From contig JAFBJZ010000952.1 in NCBI GenBank assembly GCA_016785225.1, positions 6,794,501 through 6,858,500 on the forward strand: DNA of 64,000 nt. The letters are read 5' to 3'. Positions 23,060 through 35,599 of the stretch are shown piece by piece. Both the position numbers and the translations under genes were made by a program. Below the pieces are notes generated by a model that was not told where the DNA came from, made no database searches, and worked only from the letters and a program-made list of their open reading frames with translations. Origin of the DNA: Psettodes erumei. Taxonomy: Eukaryota; Chordata; Actinopteri; Pleuronectiformes; Psettodidae. Every line of letters begins with the position of its first letter. The stretch's first letter is position 1.

Positions 23060-26000
23060 CATATTTCAGTTTGATGAACCTGATACATGAGGACGTCACA
23101 ACTCTCAGAGGAAGTAGTAGCATTTTATAAAAATGACATGTTGAAAAAAAGTGTTCTTCAAGCTCCAGTTAAAACATTAATGCTATGTAAGATGAACTGC
23201 TGCGTTTGTTACAGATACTATGACAGCATAGAGGGTGGACACCTTCCACGATGCAGCAGCAAAGTAGTGCACCACTCCTCAGTGCCTTTCTTCTTCTCTT
23301 TTTATCTGAGTGTCCATGTGCGTGCGCGTCTGTGTATGTGTGTGTCCGTGTCCCTACACCCACTTTTGGTGAAGCTTTGTTTAGCGAGCCACTCGGGAGG
23401 CCATGCAGACAGCGTGCAAAACAAACTCATCCATTCTTATTAACTAGGGAGGAGAGAGCGATCTTGTGTGTCGGTTGTGTGTGCATATGTGCAAGGGAGA
23501 CATCTTTTTGGCAGCACAGTTTGTTTTAAGTGTTGTGTCTGTGGACTAAAATGTGAAGTAGTGGCCAGAATCAATAAAATCTCACGATTGACCAACTTCC
23601 TGTCACGTCCATCCAAGTTATGTCTTTAAAAACAAGAAAAATATTAACTGTATTGCATATCTAACAGAGAGAAGAGACACTACTTGGTGTAGGGAAAAAC
23701 AAGTGTACTACTTTCCAGTTTATCGTCTTTTGTTTTTGTTTTTATTTCATTGTATAATAAACTCTTCCATTTTGAAAATTCAAGATCTTGCAAAGGCAAA
23801 AATTTTCAAGCTTCAATTGTTCTTTCTTATTTTTCTAAATTCCAGCAATTTTTCTGTGAAAGCCGGTGACAGTTTTACCAGTCAACACTGCTGCCCGCAT
23901 AAAAATAATCCAGGGAAGAAACACTTCACAAACCACAGTCAAATTTGAAAAAATCTGCAAAGTTAAAGCAGACATGCCCGACAGATTCCTGAGCCTAAAA
24001 GCTCCCTAAGACTCAAATGCAATACAATTTATCTCAACATAACAGAAACTGAGTCAAAATACAGCAGTTAATAAATGCTGAGAGATCCTGAAAGGACCCG
24101 GTTAACTATTTCATTAAACAGAATTCCTGATATCTGCTTTCTGTCATGCAAAATCATGTTCACTGCCCACGGGAGTCACATGTACGTGTGGTTGCACACG
24201 TGAGTGTGCGTGCAATCTCCTCGCCTCCTCTGGTCACTATATACAGTAACTGCAAATCTGAGGTTGTACTAGTGTGTACAGAAGGTTGCTGGTGTGGGTG
24301 GAGGAGGGGTTGGGGGTGATGATGTTCACCTCTGCCACTGGAAACAGCCTACACCCATACATCAGTCTATTACTCTCCAGCCTCGCTCCGCTCCGCTCCT
24401 CTCTTCATTCTCGCCCTCTCCCTCCAGTCATTAGCCAGTGAATTAACGACAATCCAGCGTGCTATTAATCACCCTGACAAAAGTGTTAGCATTGCCTGGC
24501 TAGGCCGGCACGAGACTGTGGAGGAGGAGGAGGAAGCGGAGGAGGGTGGTGGCGGGGGAAAGATGGTGAGAGAGAGAGGGAGAGAGAGCGAGAGGTGGCT
24601 GAAAGGGTCATGGGAGAGGAGACGAGAGAGAGGTACGTAGTAGATGTGCAAGAACATGATAGGAAGAGAAAGCCAAAACCAAAATACTTTAGGGGAGAGG
24701 ACAGCTTATGAGAGTAAAAGATGTACATGTTTAAAAGTAAGTTCAGCTGAACTTCTTGAAAGAAATGACATCCAATAAAATAAGGAGTCCAACAAGAAGA
24801 AGTCTAAAACTTACATTAACATGTGCTGAAATTTACTTTGACTTTTTATCGAATCTGTTTTACATACATAATGCTATGATATATTTATGCTTGTAGACTT
24901 AATATATGCCTGCTTTTTGTGACATTTATATATGTAACATGTAATTATCTTTTAATAGCGCTAGCACAATCAATAATGTGCAGCCACGAGGAGCAAAAAA
25001 ACCCACCGGACCCATACATAGCAAAACTTTCAGATCAACTCGCAGCTGCTGAGAACATGACTTTGCCTTCCATAAGTCCATCTCTGACCCCCACCCCTCG
25101 CCTGCTGGGAGGCCTGAGCAGTGGACGTCAGGTGGGTCGCGGCCGTCACACAGTCCCATGTCATCAGGCTGTCACAGTGAATGGAGCTGACATGGGAGAT
25201 ATGCTAATCCACTTAGCTTCAAACTCAGCCAGGAGGCCGGTGCACAGCTCTGCCTCAGCTCACAACGAGGAGAACACACACACACAAACACACATCTAAC
25301 GCAGACACATTAAGACGTGTACCAAAGAACTTTCCAGAATATCTATATTAGTTCAGACCAGATGAAGCTTAAACGATCCCTGTGGAGATATTAAGCTGGT
25401 GCTCAGTAGGATATATATCATATTACACATGGGGTTAAAACAAACACCTGTAAATATAACGCATATCAATAAAACAGCCTTTCAGAGAATTCTGACTACA
25501 TGAAGAATAACATTCAGGTTTTGGTGGGATTTCGTCAGAGAGCAGTCGGTTTCACTGTGGGACTTAAATGTGATAAACTGTGTCATTATATCAAATCATC
25601 AAAAAATAACTATTCTGAATTGCTGAGGTCGTTTAACAAGCAACAGCCTCCCAAATTCTAAAAAAGAAAAAAGCAAGCATTTCAAAGACACAAAGCTTTA
25701 CTTTGGGGTATTGTATTAGGTGTTTAATTTGATAGACTAATCTAAAAAAATAATCAAAACATGAAGAAATGTATCAGCAGCCAGTTATATAAAGCCTTAT
25801 ATAAAGGAACTCAACAAATCTTTATTATTAGAAGCTTACCTACTGTATTTAAGAATGTTGTAATTACAGGTGTATGCCTGTCTGATGTAAACAGGAATGC
25901 AGCCAAGAGCAGGTTATATAAACATATCAACTGTCAGCTCGAACATTTTTGGTGGATGATATTTGGTAAAACAGCAGAAGGTGGAGAATTAAAAAATACA

Positions 26001-26540
26001 GCAAATTTGGACATGCACACACGCACACACTCTGCCCCCACAGTGATCAAAGCCAGACAGCAAGCGGCAAGGTGTCAGAGTTCAAAACCATTGCACCACT
26101 CAGCCAGATGATATCGCAAACCGATCCATCGTATTTCCCGACCATGACTTCCCCTATTAGGAGCCGTGCCGGTGCTATTACTAATCTGTTCACTATCCCA
26201 CAGAAACAGGAAGGAAGAGAGGGAAACAGATGGGAAGGCAGGAGAATGGCGAGCGAGGGACACAATGCTTACGGCTCCCTTCCTCCTCCTCCTCATCCTC
26301 CCTCCCTCCGTCTCCCTTCTCTGCTCCGCTCGCTCTCTCGCCGTGCGTGGAACAAGAGGGAGCGGGGGCTCACAATCAGTCTTGACAATACTGTATACAA
26401 GTAGTGGTGAACAATGGAGGCCGGCCACAAAGAATTCTGGGAACAGGGGCACAGCCTTTTTCTCCTTCGGGTGGCTCCTGCATGCCGGACCCATCGATAC
26501 ACATCGGCCTGCTGAGACTGACCGGTGCCAGAGAGTGCGA
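23060..26540. other. Intronic sequence, mostly without a recognised feature
   Basis: Unique sequence with a GA/GAG-rich stretch at 24520-24594 and short TG and CA runs. A 126-residue frame at 24919-25299 has no recognisable domain and begins in AT-rich intronic sequence. Confidence 0.5.
24520..24594 (+). repeat. (GAG)n/(GA)n purine-rich tract
   Basis: GAGGAGGAGGAGGAAGCGGAG is followed by GA-rich sequence with a few interruptions. Confidence 0.85.
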
Positions 26541-26550
26541 GAGAGCGATA

Positions 26551-26551
26551 G

Positions 26552-26606
<55 letters not shown>
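26551..26606 (+). repeat. (GA)n microsatellite
   Basis: About 26 GA units. Open frames here are Arg-Glu or Ser-Leu repeats. Confidence 0.97.
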
Positions 26607-26609
<3 letters not shown>

Positions 26610-26982
26610 GCAATAGGAGGTAGCTACACGAGGGCTGCACCATAACATGTATTTCTGTGTGTAAATGCAGGTGTGAAAATGACAATAATCAAAGTGTTTC
26701 CTTTTCCTGGTTCTTAAAATCATATACACATGGACACGCACACATACACACACTTAGAATCACAGCCGCACAGAGGTTCAGTGTCAATTCTTCCCATAAT
26801 TAGGCCACTTAATTAACACCCAAAGAACCGAAGAGTGAACTTGGAATGAAATGAGGTGTGTGTGTGTGCATTTTGCAAAGCCTGCAACAATAAGTGCAAA
26901 AGTATTTCTGACTGGATAAAAAATATTGAAATAAAAGGAGAATGAAATTGAAGGACAGAAATATAGTGGAATTGGGAGAATG

Positions 26983-26985
<3 letters not shown>

Positions 26986-27031
<46 letters not shown>
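26986..27031 (+). repeat. (GA)n microsatellite
   Basis: About 22 GA units, the second long GA run within 500 bases. Confidence 0.97.
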
Positions 27032-27032
<1 letters not shown>

Positions 27033-27064
27033 CAATTTTGTCCCTCTCCTCTTTAAGTGTGCAG

Positions 27065-27190
27065 GGTGTAGGGTGAATGTGGTCCATTTGGAAATAATTG
27101 GCTGGTAATTAGGCGGGGGTCGACAGGTCGATTTGGGAACAAATGGCTGTCTTTAGCTCAGGTGGCCCTCCACACGAGATAATGGGACCT
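27065..27190. promoter_or_regulatory. Candidate conserved non-coding element
   Basis: Contains AAATAATTGG, GGTAATTAGG (about 27104-27113), the inverted repeat ATTTG-GGAA-CAAAT at 27131-27144 and an E-box CAGGTG at about 27160, all in unique sequence next to the GA repeat. Confidence 0.35.
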
Positions 27191-29340
27191 TTACCTCCCG
27201 TCCCTCCCTCCCTCTCAACTTCCCTCTCCTCTCCCCGCTTCTCCTCCCCTGTCCTCTCCCTTCTCTTTGACTTCCATGTCTATTAGTGTGGGTGAACACT
27301 TTCCTGACACTATCTAAATACCTGAACGCCATATGAAGACAAACTTTCTTCTGTTAGTGAGAGCCAGCAGCAACACATTACACAAGCCCTGATATTCCAG
27401 TGGATGCTGCATTCACATCCTCAGGATTAGGTCAGAGGAAGAAGGGATTGGAAGTCAGACAGGATCAGAGGGTGAGTCAAAGAAAAGACAATGCCCTGCA
27501 GTTCCACATAACCAATCAATCCCAAAAGACATGTTTTTTCTATTGTATCAGCATGTATGTGTTGAGATGATGCACTAAATGTTTCTAAAGGTGCAAAACA
27601 GCATTTTTTAACCTTATATAAATTGTATAAAGTGCATACATAGGAGACAGCAGATGCTGTTCTCTATCCCACTGCAGTTACATTATATGCATGTTTCTCC
27701 ATACAAACCCCCTTTGCTTTCTGTCAAAGAACAGGAAGTTGCTACTTACAAGTCCCCCTTCTCAGGCATTGCTTTGCATGTATTTGCCTTCATTTTACTT
27801 TGCTGAAAAGGCAACATTGATAACCGGGTCGAAAATACTTTCGCTTGGCCTTTGTTAGATGCTCTCAAAGATTCAGCTCTGTTCTCACTGGAAAATAGAA
27901 TCTTTACCTTGTGTTTTGCGTGCTAACACAATGTCTGTTTTTGCCACCAACAATTAAACCTACATTGTAAAATTCAGTCTGGTTAATGCTATTTTACCAA
28001 ATTTAGAGGCAGCAGTTGTGTTTGTTTATGGAAATCACAATAGAATTCAACGTGATTGATAGGATTCATCGTGATCTGGTTTAATGTATGTTCAAAAGCT
28101 ACATGTTTGACCTTCGACCTTTAAAGTTTCTTTGTTTCTCTTGTCTAACCAAAATAGCAGCATCCAGTGAACTGTACTGCCAAACAATGACGTGGAGTTT
28201 TACTCTTTTTTGGGGGGGGATCACAGAGAACAAGCTGAGGGCGGAGAGTAGTGTACAAGACAGCACAGAAAATTCTGTATGTTTGGAGTTTCTTAAGGAC
28301 AAAAAGTCACAAATGCACACATGCAAATATACACAGACATGACAGGAAACACAGAAATACAACCTATCCAGCACTTAATCAGTGTGGATATGTGTACCCC
28401 CCAAAGGCTCCCTTACTCCCCCTTTCTGTCTCCCTCACTCTCCCATCCTTCCATTCAGCAGCGCCGGGGTCTTGTTTGGCTTCCTGCTGTTTGTGTCCAG
28501 ACAAGGTCTTGATTTGAATACTGATTCCCCATTGATAGGCCTGCACTTCCGATCTAATTAACTTGTTTTGTCTTTGGCTAAATGGAAACATCCGAGGGAG
28601 GGAGAGAGAGAAAGAAAAAAAAGAGAGAAGCAACACCAAACAGACGCGTCGTAAATAACAACAAGTAAATATAAACAGGATGGAGGCGAAGGAAGGACAT
28701 GTTGGGGAAGAAAAAAAAAAACCTCATTGTCTGCACATCAAAAGGGTTGCGACTGATTATCATAAAAAACAGAGTAAATGAAGATGTTAAGGCCGGTTTG
28801 CAACTGTGTGGCAGAGTTGAGAAAGAAATCAAAGAGGATTTTCTTTTATCATCAACTTGTTTACAACAGAGGTTTCGATGCTTCGATATTATGTTCAGTC
28901 AGATACATATAACTGCGCCAGAGAGCCTCATTTATTCATTTGGTTTCATTCATAACTAACTGATCATTTTACAGTGCATTTATGGCATCATCTCATCTGA
29001 TGTCTGTATCACATATAATAGCACTACACAGTGAGTGCATTATCAGCAAGCAAAAGTGGAGTACCAGTGTGTGTCTGTCTTTGTGCGTATGCGGCCTCAG
29101 CTACTGCATACAGGGAAACATTGGCAAACACAGGAAAACACAAGACAACAGCACAACACAAACACACACAGTGCGGAGGAGATGTCAGCGTGCACTGAAA
29201 GAGAGATAACAAAAACAAGAGAGGCTCCTGACAAGAAAAGGCAGGAAGGTGGAGGGGTGGAGGTCAGATAATGACATATGACCCGAAATAAACTGCATAA
29301 ACAAAAAAAGAGAGTGAGAGAGAAGCTGAGATGGGCTAAA
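27190..29340. other. Intronic sequence without a recognised feature
   Basis: Unique sequence with pyrimidine-rich (27195-27265) and A-rich patches. Nothing gene-like. Confidence 0.5.
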
Positions 29341-29344
29341 AGGA

Positions 29345-29368
29345 AGGGGGGTGGGGGGGTGATGGGAG
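29345..29368 (+). other. G-rich tract (possible G-quadruplex)
   Basis: GGGGGGTGGGGGGG followed by GGGAGG. The number of G runs is borderline for four tetrad-forming tracts. Confidence 0.4.
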
Positions 29369-29384
29369 GATCAAAGGGGATGTC

Positions 29385-29520
29385 CGCCGCTGATACAGCA
29401 CCTCAGATAATGTGTGGCGCAATTAGCGCGCTGTGACGATTTCCATTAGTGCTAATCAAATATTTATACTGCCTCCTGAGCATGTCACAATGCTGCCCTG
29501 GCCCTTCATATCAATGTGAC
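29385..29520. promoter_or_regulatory. Candidate conserved non-coding element with two short palindromes
   Basis: GCGC-AATTA-GCGC (29417-29429) and ATTAG-TG-CTAAT (29445-29456) are perfect inverted repeats around homeodomain cores, 15 bases apart. Further on are ATCAAATATTTATA and a TCATATCAATGTGAC segment. Unique sequence, strongly reminiscent of an enhancer core. Confidence 0.45.
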
Positions 29521-29580
29521 AAACGCCTAATGAAAGAGCGAGGGAACAGACAGTGAGAGGAGGTGGACAGATAGACAGAC

Positions 29581-29673
29581 GGAGGGGGAGACAAAGAAAG
29601 GACGGAAGAATGAAAGAAAGAAAGAAAAAGAACTAAAAGAAAGAGAGAAAGAAAGAGGGGGAGGTGGAGAGAG
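29581..29673 (+). repeat. (GAAA)n-like purine tract
   Basis: Repeated GAAAGAAA units with GGAGGGGGAG at the edges. Confidence 0.85.
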
Positions 29674-29689
29674 CAACAGAGTTTGCTCT

Positions 29690-29870
29690 GTCTCCCTCTT
29701 CCACATTTGGTTTGCAAATGGTCAGGCCTCTGTCATCAATTACAAGGCCGGTCCGGTGGCAACGCGTCGTGATGAAACAAGGACGAGGCAGCGCTGATCC
29801 TGCCTCACCAAGAGCCATTAATCAAACTGAGCCGGCTGCAGAACCAGTCCAAATTGGGCTCATCAGTCTG
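29690..29870. promoter_or_regulatory. Candidate conserved non-coding element with octamer-like site
   Basis: TTTGCAAAT at 29711-29719 is a POU octamer variant. ATCAATTACAAGG and GAGCCATTAATCAAAC follow, with unique GC-balanced sequence between them. Confidence 0.33.
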
Positions 29871-30039
29871 GGCATAAGCAGGAATCAAGGTACAAGGACA
29901 GGGAGAGGGAGGGAGAGACAGAGAGAGGAGAATATGGATGGATGTGGGGGGGGTGAAAGAAATATGAATCTACACTGTTTTACTTTTTTACTCTCCTCTA
30001 ATGGCATAATTCCCCTCCAGAGGATATTTGCTGCTCAGT

Positions 30040-32330
30040 GATAATGATGACCACTTTCATCGCAGGATCGCTCGCTCTTGACTATAACTTGCTGTAGATG
30101 TGGTGAGTCTAACTGACCGAGGCGAAATCTATGCCTCCGCACGTACCAAACAACAGTATATCAGATGTCTTGGCACAAAGCTGAAAGTCCTGCTGCTGTG
30201 TTAAAAAAGAAATAAAAGTGGGATAACAATGTTATCTCATTGACATGACTTCTCAAACTCTTTACTGCTCATTTAAAATGATTTGAGCCTGTCCTGCTCT
30301 GCGGTATTATTCTGCCCCCGCTCCCGAGCCAAGCGCAGGCGATTTATCTTAACATTTACACAAGCTACTTTCCTGTGTTTTTAAATATTACGAGGCCCAT
30401 AGTTCAGTTCTACCCGGAGTGATTTTAGACTTCTTCACATTCACTTTCTCCGGGAATTGTGCGGCCTACATTCTTCTGTTTCTAGGGAGAAACGAGGCAC
30501 ATTAACCATCGCTGGTCAGTGACACTATCAGCCGAAGGTTAGGGGTAACAAGATGGGCGGGCCTCCAGAGGTGAGAGGTCAAGTCCTGGCCTGACAGACA
30601 GATGGAGGAGAGCGGTCAGGACTTGAAGGATGAGAAAGGAATGAAGGATGGACCTGTTTGGGTGCTGTGACAGTCTGGGATATGGATGACCCTCCTCACC
30701 AGTGTGACAGAGGAAGGGTCCCACGTTAACAAGGGTTGTGACTTTTGCTCCTTTGTGTTGTTTTGCTTTTAATCCAGTGGCGATTCAAACACCTGTGTAT
30801 TAACGGGTCGGTTAGCGGCATGGTAAGACACAGTGGAGGGGATGAAATAGAAGAAAAACAGCCATATTAAATACAAAGCTGGCTTTTAGACTTAAAGAAA
30901 AACATTCCCACAATATAGAGGCCAATAGTGCAACATAGAGACTGAGAAAAAAAACAGAAAATGTTTTGATGGAATATTTCAACACACATACACACAAAGG
31001 AAAGCCATGTAGGACCGTTAACAAAAGGACACTTGGCTAAAACACAGGAACCGTGGATTCAGTTTTGTTTCAAATTCCAGCTGTATGTGCAAATGGAAAA
31101 TGTAAGAAGAAAGGTCCACATTATTATCATATCATATCACATTATGACAAAAAAGTAAATGACAAAACAAAGGCCACGAACGAAGCGCTTTATAAGCCAT
31201 CTGAAAACACTGAAAGTAAATCTGCATAAGACATTCAAATAAAACAATATTTTAGCTCTCGTAAATGAAGCGAACGCAAAATGAAATAAACTGTGCCAGA
31301 TACCCAACAAATCCATCCTATGACTGCAAACATTATTTCTTCGGCACGGGGCCATTCGGCAAGCGTAGCCTGGAAAGCATGAGACGGACCTCTCCCTCTA
31401 ACCTACATAACTCAGGATAACAGAAAATGTCAGGATAAGATGCTACGGCGGGCTAATCTCCGGCACAAGCGATAACATTCAGGGGGTGAAACCATGACAG
31501 ATGAGTATTGATCTCCAAGTTGCTGAAGGAGGGTAAACTAGATAACTAGGCTACTCTATTGATATTGATTGAAGAGTCAAAGAGGGAAAATGACTTCCCT
31601 CTCAAAAAAAAAAAAAAAGAATTATTGTGCAACACATGTGGATATGGTTCAGTGGGAGGGAGGGGGTGAAGGAATTAATGTTTCATAATTTTTCACGTTT
31701 CATCTGGCAGCTGCGAATGTTAGCATTTGGCTACAGGCAAAGGAGGCTCACATGCACACACACGGAGAGACACACATTGACAGGGAAATGAATATCTAGT
31801 GATGATCCCGCTTAAAAAACGACACCATCGCGACGCAACCTTGACTTCAAACACCCCACGCAGGGACCTGAATCGCACACAGCGCCACAATTCAAACATA
31901 CTCCTTCCACACTCACACGTGCCGTCATAACTCACCAAAAGCCGACATATTATCTCATGAGTCCTCTCACCGCGGCGCAGTCAAACTATAAGTTCCCGGC
32001 TACCCATAAACTCTGGTTACCAATTAACCCTGTGCGATTGTGTGAGGCTGTGTGTGCGTGCGTGCGTGTGTGTGTGTGGGTGAGACAGAGATACAAGGAG
32101 AGCGCAGGGGGTGTCTGGCAGGCCTATCTGTGGCGCTGCGATGCGCTAACGTGAAAGAATGCCAGTGTCAATGTGACAGAGATACGGGAAGTGCAGGGGG
32201 GCCGATGGGCTGGGTGAAGGTCGCTGTCGAGGTCAAGTCCCAAAGTGGCGGACACTCCAGCGACTGCCACATGTTTCGGATTTCTCGGATTTGTCTTAAG
32301 GGTATTTTAAAGTATGTGGTTTGATGCTAA
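30040..32330. other. Intronic sequence without a recognised feature
   Basis: Mostly unique sequence; an A15 run near 31604 and a TG run at about 32057-32078 are the only simple repeats noted. Confidence 0.5.
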
Positions 32331-32569
32331 AACAGTTACTACTGAGACTCGAGGTTTTGTTCGAGCCGCGTGACATGGGCTGTTAGTTGAGGTGAGAGCA
32401 GCACCTTCTACCTTCTGCGGACACTTTCTCACCTTCTTTGAATCCTTTTCAACGCCGTCGCCTCTGGGAATCCCTGCTTTCCTCTAATCCTGCCTTTCTC
32501 TATCACTGATCCGTCACTCGTTTTCATCGCCTACCTTAACGCGACAAATTATCTGCTCCCTCCCAGACG

Positions 32570-33066
32570 TGCTGCGGGGCAAGTGGGGTCTCGGGTCACT
32601 CGAGAAGAATCCCTCTCAAAACTTGAGTCAAGACAAGTTAAAGCGAGGTCCTGAGCATGTAAAAAAAAAGGTCCAAGTCTTTCGACTTTCGAGTCACGAG
32701 AACGGGCTCAATTCTCGATTTACTAGAGACAGGTCCAAAAGCGAAAAACGTCCAGAGAAAATTTCCAAAATGACCTGAAGTGCTGCCTTCAAATAATTTA
32801 TTTTGTTCGGCAGTGCAGTGCAACACCAAGATCAAATTCACAATTATAATAAAAAGTCATGGAGAAGCAAACACTCCTACGTGGCACTATCCTGTTTATT
32901 TGTCATTTTTCCTGGACTGAAGCGAGACCCAACATGAGATTTGAATGTTTGGGTTTTTTTAAGTTTTAAATGTCAAATCAAATCTCACAACAGTCAAGTT
33001 CAAGCCACAGGTCCTCACATCCTTTTATGACTTAAGTCTGACTCGAGTCCAAGTGTCGAGTCCGAA
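32570..33066. mobile_element. Degenerate interspersed repeat rich in GAGTC/AAGTC words (possible non-autonomous DNA element)
   Basis: Words such as ACTTGAGTCAAGAC, CCAAGTCTTTCGACTTTCG and GACTCGAGTC (perfect palindrome, 33040-33049) recur across about 500 bases, unlike the surrounding sequence. An internal 10-base inverted repeat, TGAGATTTGA/TCAAATCTCA, lies at 32935-32944 and 32978-32987. Such GACTCGAGTCC-type repeats recur in fish genomes as I remember them. I could not define ends, terminal inverted repeats or a target-site duplication, so the class is uncertain. Confidence 0.35.
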
Positions 33067-33069
33067 GGT

Positions 33070-34260
33070 GGGATGTGACCAGGAGAGGAGGCGAGGGAGG
33101 GCGACAGGGGTGAACGGGTGCTCGGATGGGCGAAGCCATAGGACGCTGGGACACTGGAGCTGGAACAGAGCAGCATTCCTGATGAAGGGATGATACTGGC
33201 CAGGACGGAGCGATGTAGGGTGGGGGTCAGAGGAATGGGTGGCAGAGGTTGGACACAGATCGGGGGGGGTGTCATTAGCACTAAATCTGTTCCATATGAC
33301 ACAGACTCACATGGCCTCTGCCTGGACTCTCTCTCTTTCTGTCTGTCTGACTGTCTCCCCACCTCTCTCTCTCGCTGGGCTGGCGATGAGGGAAAGGAGG
33401 GGGGGGGGGGCGAGGGAGGGGTGGAGGTGGATATTTCTCAGTCACAACAGGAGCTCTGTGATGACAGGGGCCAGGCCATGTCACACACCAGGGACTCTGG
33501 TGGCTCTCCTTATCACACAGAGAGGGCTTCATTAAATACCCCTCTGCTTTCCCCACTTCCCTCTTTGTCTCCGCGGCTCGACAAAAAACAACACACCACT
33601 GCTGGGCAGGAATACACTCGCCATGTGTCCCAAAAGCATCCGCAGCGCCTGCACACATGCACGCAAAAAATCCCCTACGTGGACAAAAACACACGGACAG
33701 CGATAACGATCAACAGAATATTAATCAACGAAAAATTTTCACAATCCAAACAGCGGCTTGGTTTCTCAGTGTTCTGGGTTCAGTGATTTACATGGGAAGG
33801 TGATGTTTTTGTGTTTCAGTGCTGAACCTCTGCCGCATACCTTTCACCTCCAGTGGAGATACAGGGAGCTGGCCTGGTGGGTGGCCGCTCTGTTTGTCCC
33901 TTTTGCTCTGCCAGTCTAATGTAATGCCGTTAAACTTCCAAATTCGCAAGCTTTTGGACATTTTCTAACAACGCACGATGAATTTAAAGACAAATGCATG
34001 GTTTTACACCATGTGCTCTCACGGGCAAGTACCTTTACCAGAACATATATACACTTAAGCACTTCTCTGAGTTTGATCAGGTTGTGCATAAAACTTTTGT
34101 TTATGAAATTGGAAATATAACTGTGTCACTGATAAACCTAATATAATGTCTGATATAATGTAAATGGCATAATAATATAAAAATAATTATTATCATCTTG
34201 GTTAGTCATTTTTGCTCTCTCTCTCTGTGTTTTATAGTAAATGGGTAAAAATGTTGGGAT
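33070..34260. other. Intronic sequence with a G-rich tract
   Basis: Unique sequence apart from a G11 run with flanking G tracts at 33394-33430. The 198-residue plus-strand frame at 33190-33786 shows no domain and is probably chance. Confidence 0.5.
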
Positions 34261-34370
34261 TCTGACTGCTAACACACGTGCACACACACACACACACACG
34301 CTGGACTGGATCAGTCTTGTCCCCTCATCCTGCACACCACAGCCCAAATGACTCTCCACCATCTCACACA

Positions 34371-34377
34371 GACACAC

Positions 34378-34460
<83 letters not shown>
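34371..34460 (+). repeat. Long (CA)n microsatellite
   Basis: About 90 bases of CA with a short CATACATA interruption at 34379-34386, the longest dinucleotide array in the window. A shorter CA run lies at 34281-34299. Confidence 0.98.
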
Positions 34461-34462
<2 letters not shown>

Positions 34463-35599
34463 GTCCTCCATGGCTCTGCCTTTGAAACAAAAGCAGGCCT
34501 TGTCTGACCAGGTCCGGCACTTGTACAAGAGGCTTAGGGACATTTTTCTCATTTTTGAACAGCTAATATCTTGCAAAAGTTGTCTAATCTCTTTGCGTTT
34601 AAGTTGAGATTTGTGTGCCCCCCTCCACCCAAACCCACAACACCCCCACCTCCTCCGCATGCCTAACACCTACCCCTACTAGGCCCTGACGCATGGTGCT
34701 TAACTAGGCCGTTTTAATTAGGTTAGGTGTGTGTGTGTGTGTGTTGTGCCAGCTTCAGGGCCCTGCAGACGTACAAGCTGATATAATGAAACACAGCAGG
34801 TGATGAAAAGATCAGGATCGCTTTGAAATCAACCAACTCATTTTGTAGAGAGACTCAACAAATTTGAAGTGGTTCTCACGTACGTCTCATTTTACATTAT
34901 CGTCTTTTCACTTGGCATTGTAATTCTGGCGATAATACTTGGAACTAAAGGTGAAGAAGAAGACAGTCGCACCAGTTTAGTTTCCTTCACCGCCTACAGC
35001 ATGAAAGAGGCCGTAGACACTAAAGCTAGACAATGCGCTGGGAGCTGCAGTGCAACTACAAACTAATTCTCTCAGTGAACGGAATAAAGGCTGCCAGGGT
35101 TACAGGAAGTACAACCGAGTTGGAGAGTGACAAAGAGACACAGAAAGGAAGAAAGAAAAGGAAAAAAAGAAAGAGAAGAAGAAGGGCTGCTTTTGAGAAC
35201 CCGAGAAACGGACGGGCTGTTTTCCGACAGTTTTGCCACGCCAGCTCCGAGTGTGCTGACGGCCGTGATTTCTAACAGGCTTTAAAGAGGGTCATTTTCT
35301 GGGCTCTTGCTCCTCTCTGTCTTTCCACCTTACTATCTATCCTCCTCTATTTGTCATTCTTAATGCCATTCTGTCTGCTGCACTATCTCGCTGTCTGTAT
35401 GTGCACAAGATTGTGTGTGAGTGTGTGTGTATCTACGTATATCTGTGCCAGTGCTGAGCCGGAGTGAGATAGAAAAGGCAAGAATAGGGAAAAGGCATTC
35501 TCATAATGTGTTTTTTTTTTTCTTTCTTTGCTTGTGTGCATGTGCGCGTGTGCGTGCGGGTGTGTGTGTGTGTTGCCTGTGCAAGCTGAGCTCTGGTAT

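Noticed and set aside
24919..25299. 126-residue plus-strand open frame considered as a possible exon
   Set aside because: No homology recognised and it ends in a CA-repeat translation.
33190..33786. 198-residue plus-strand open frame
   Set aside because: Low-complexity Gly/Glu and Ser-rich composition, no domain, no splice or promoter context; a chance frame.
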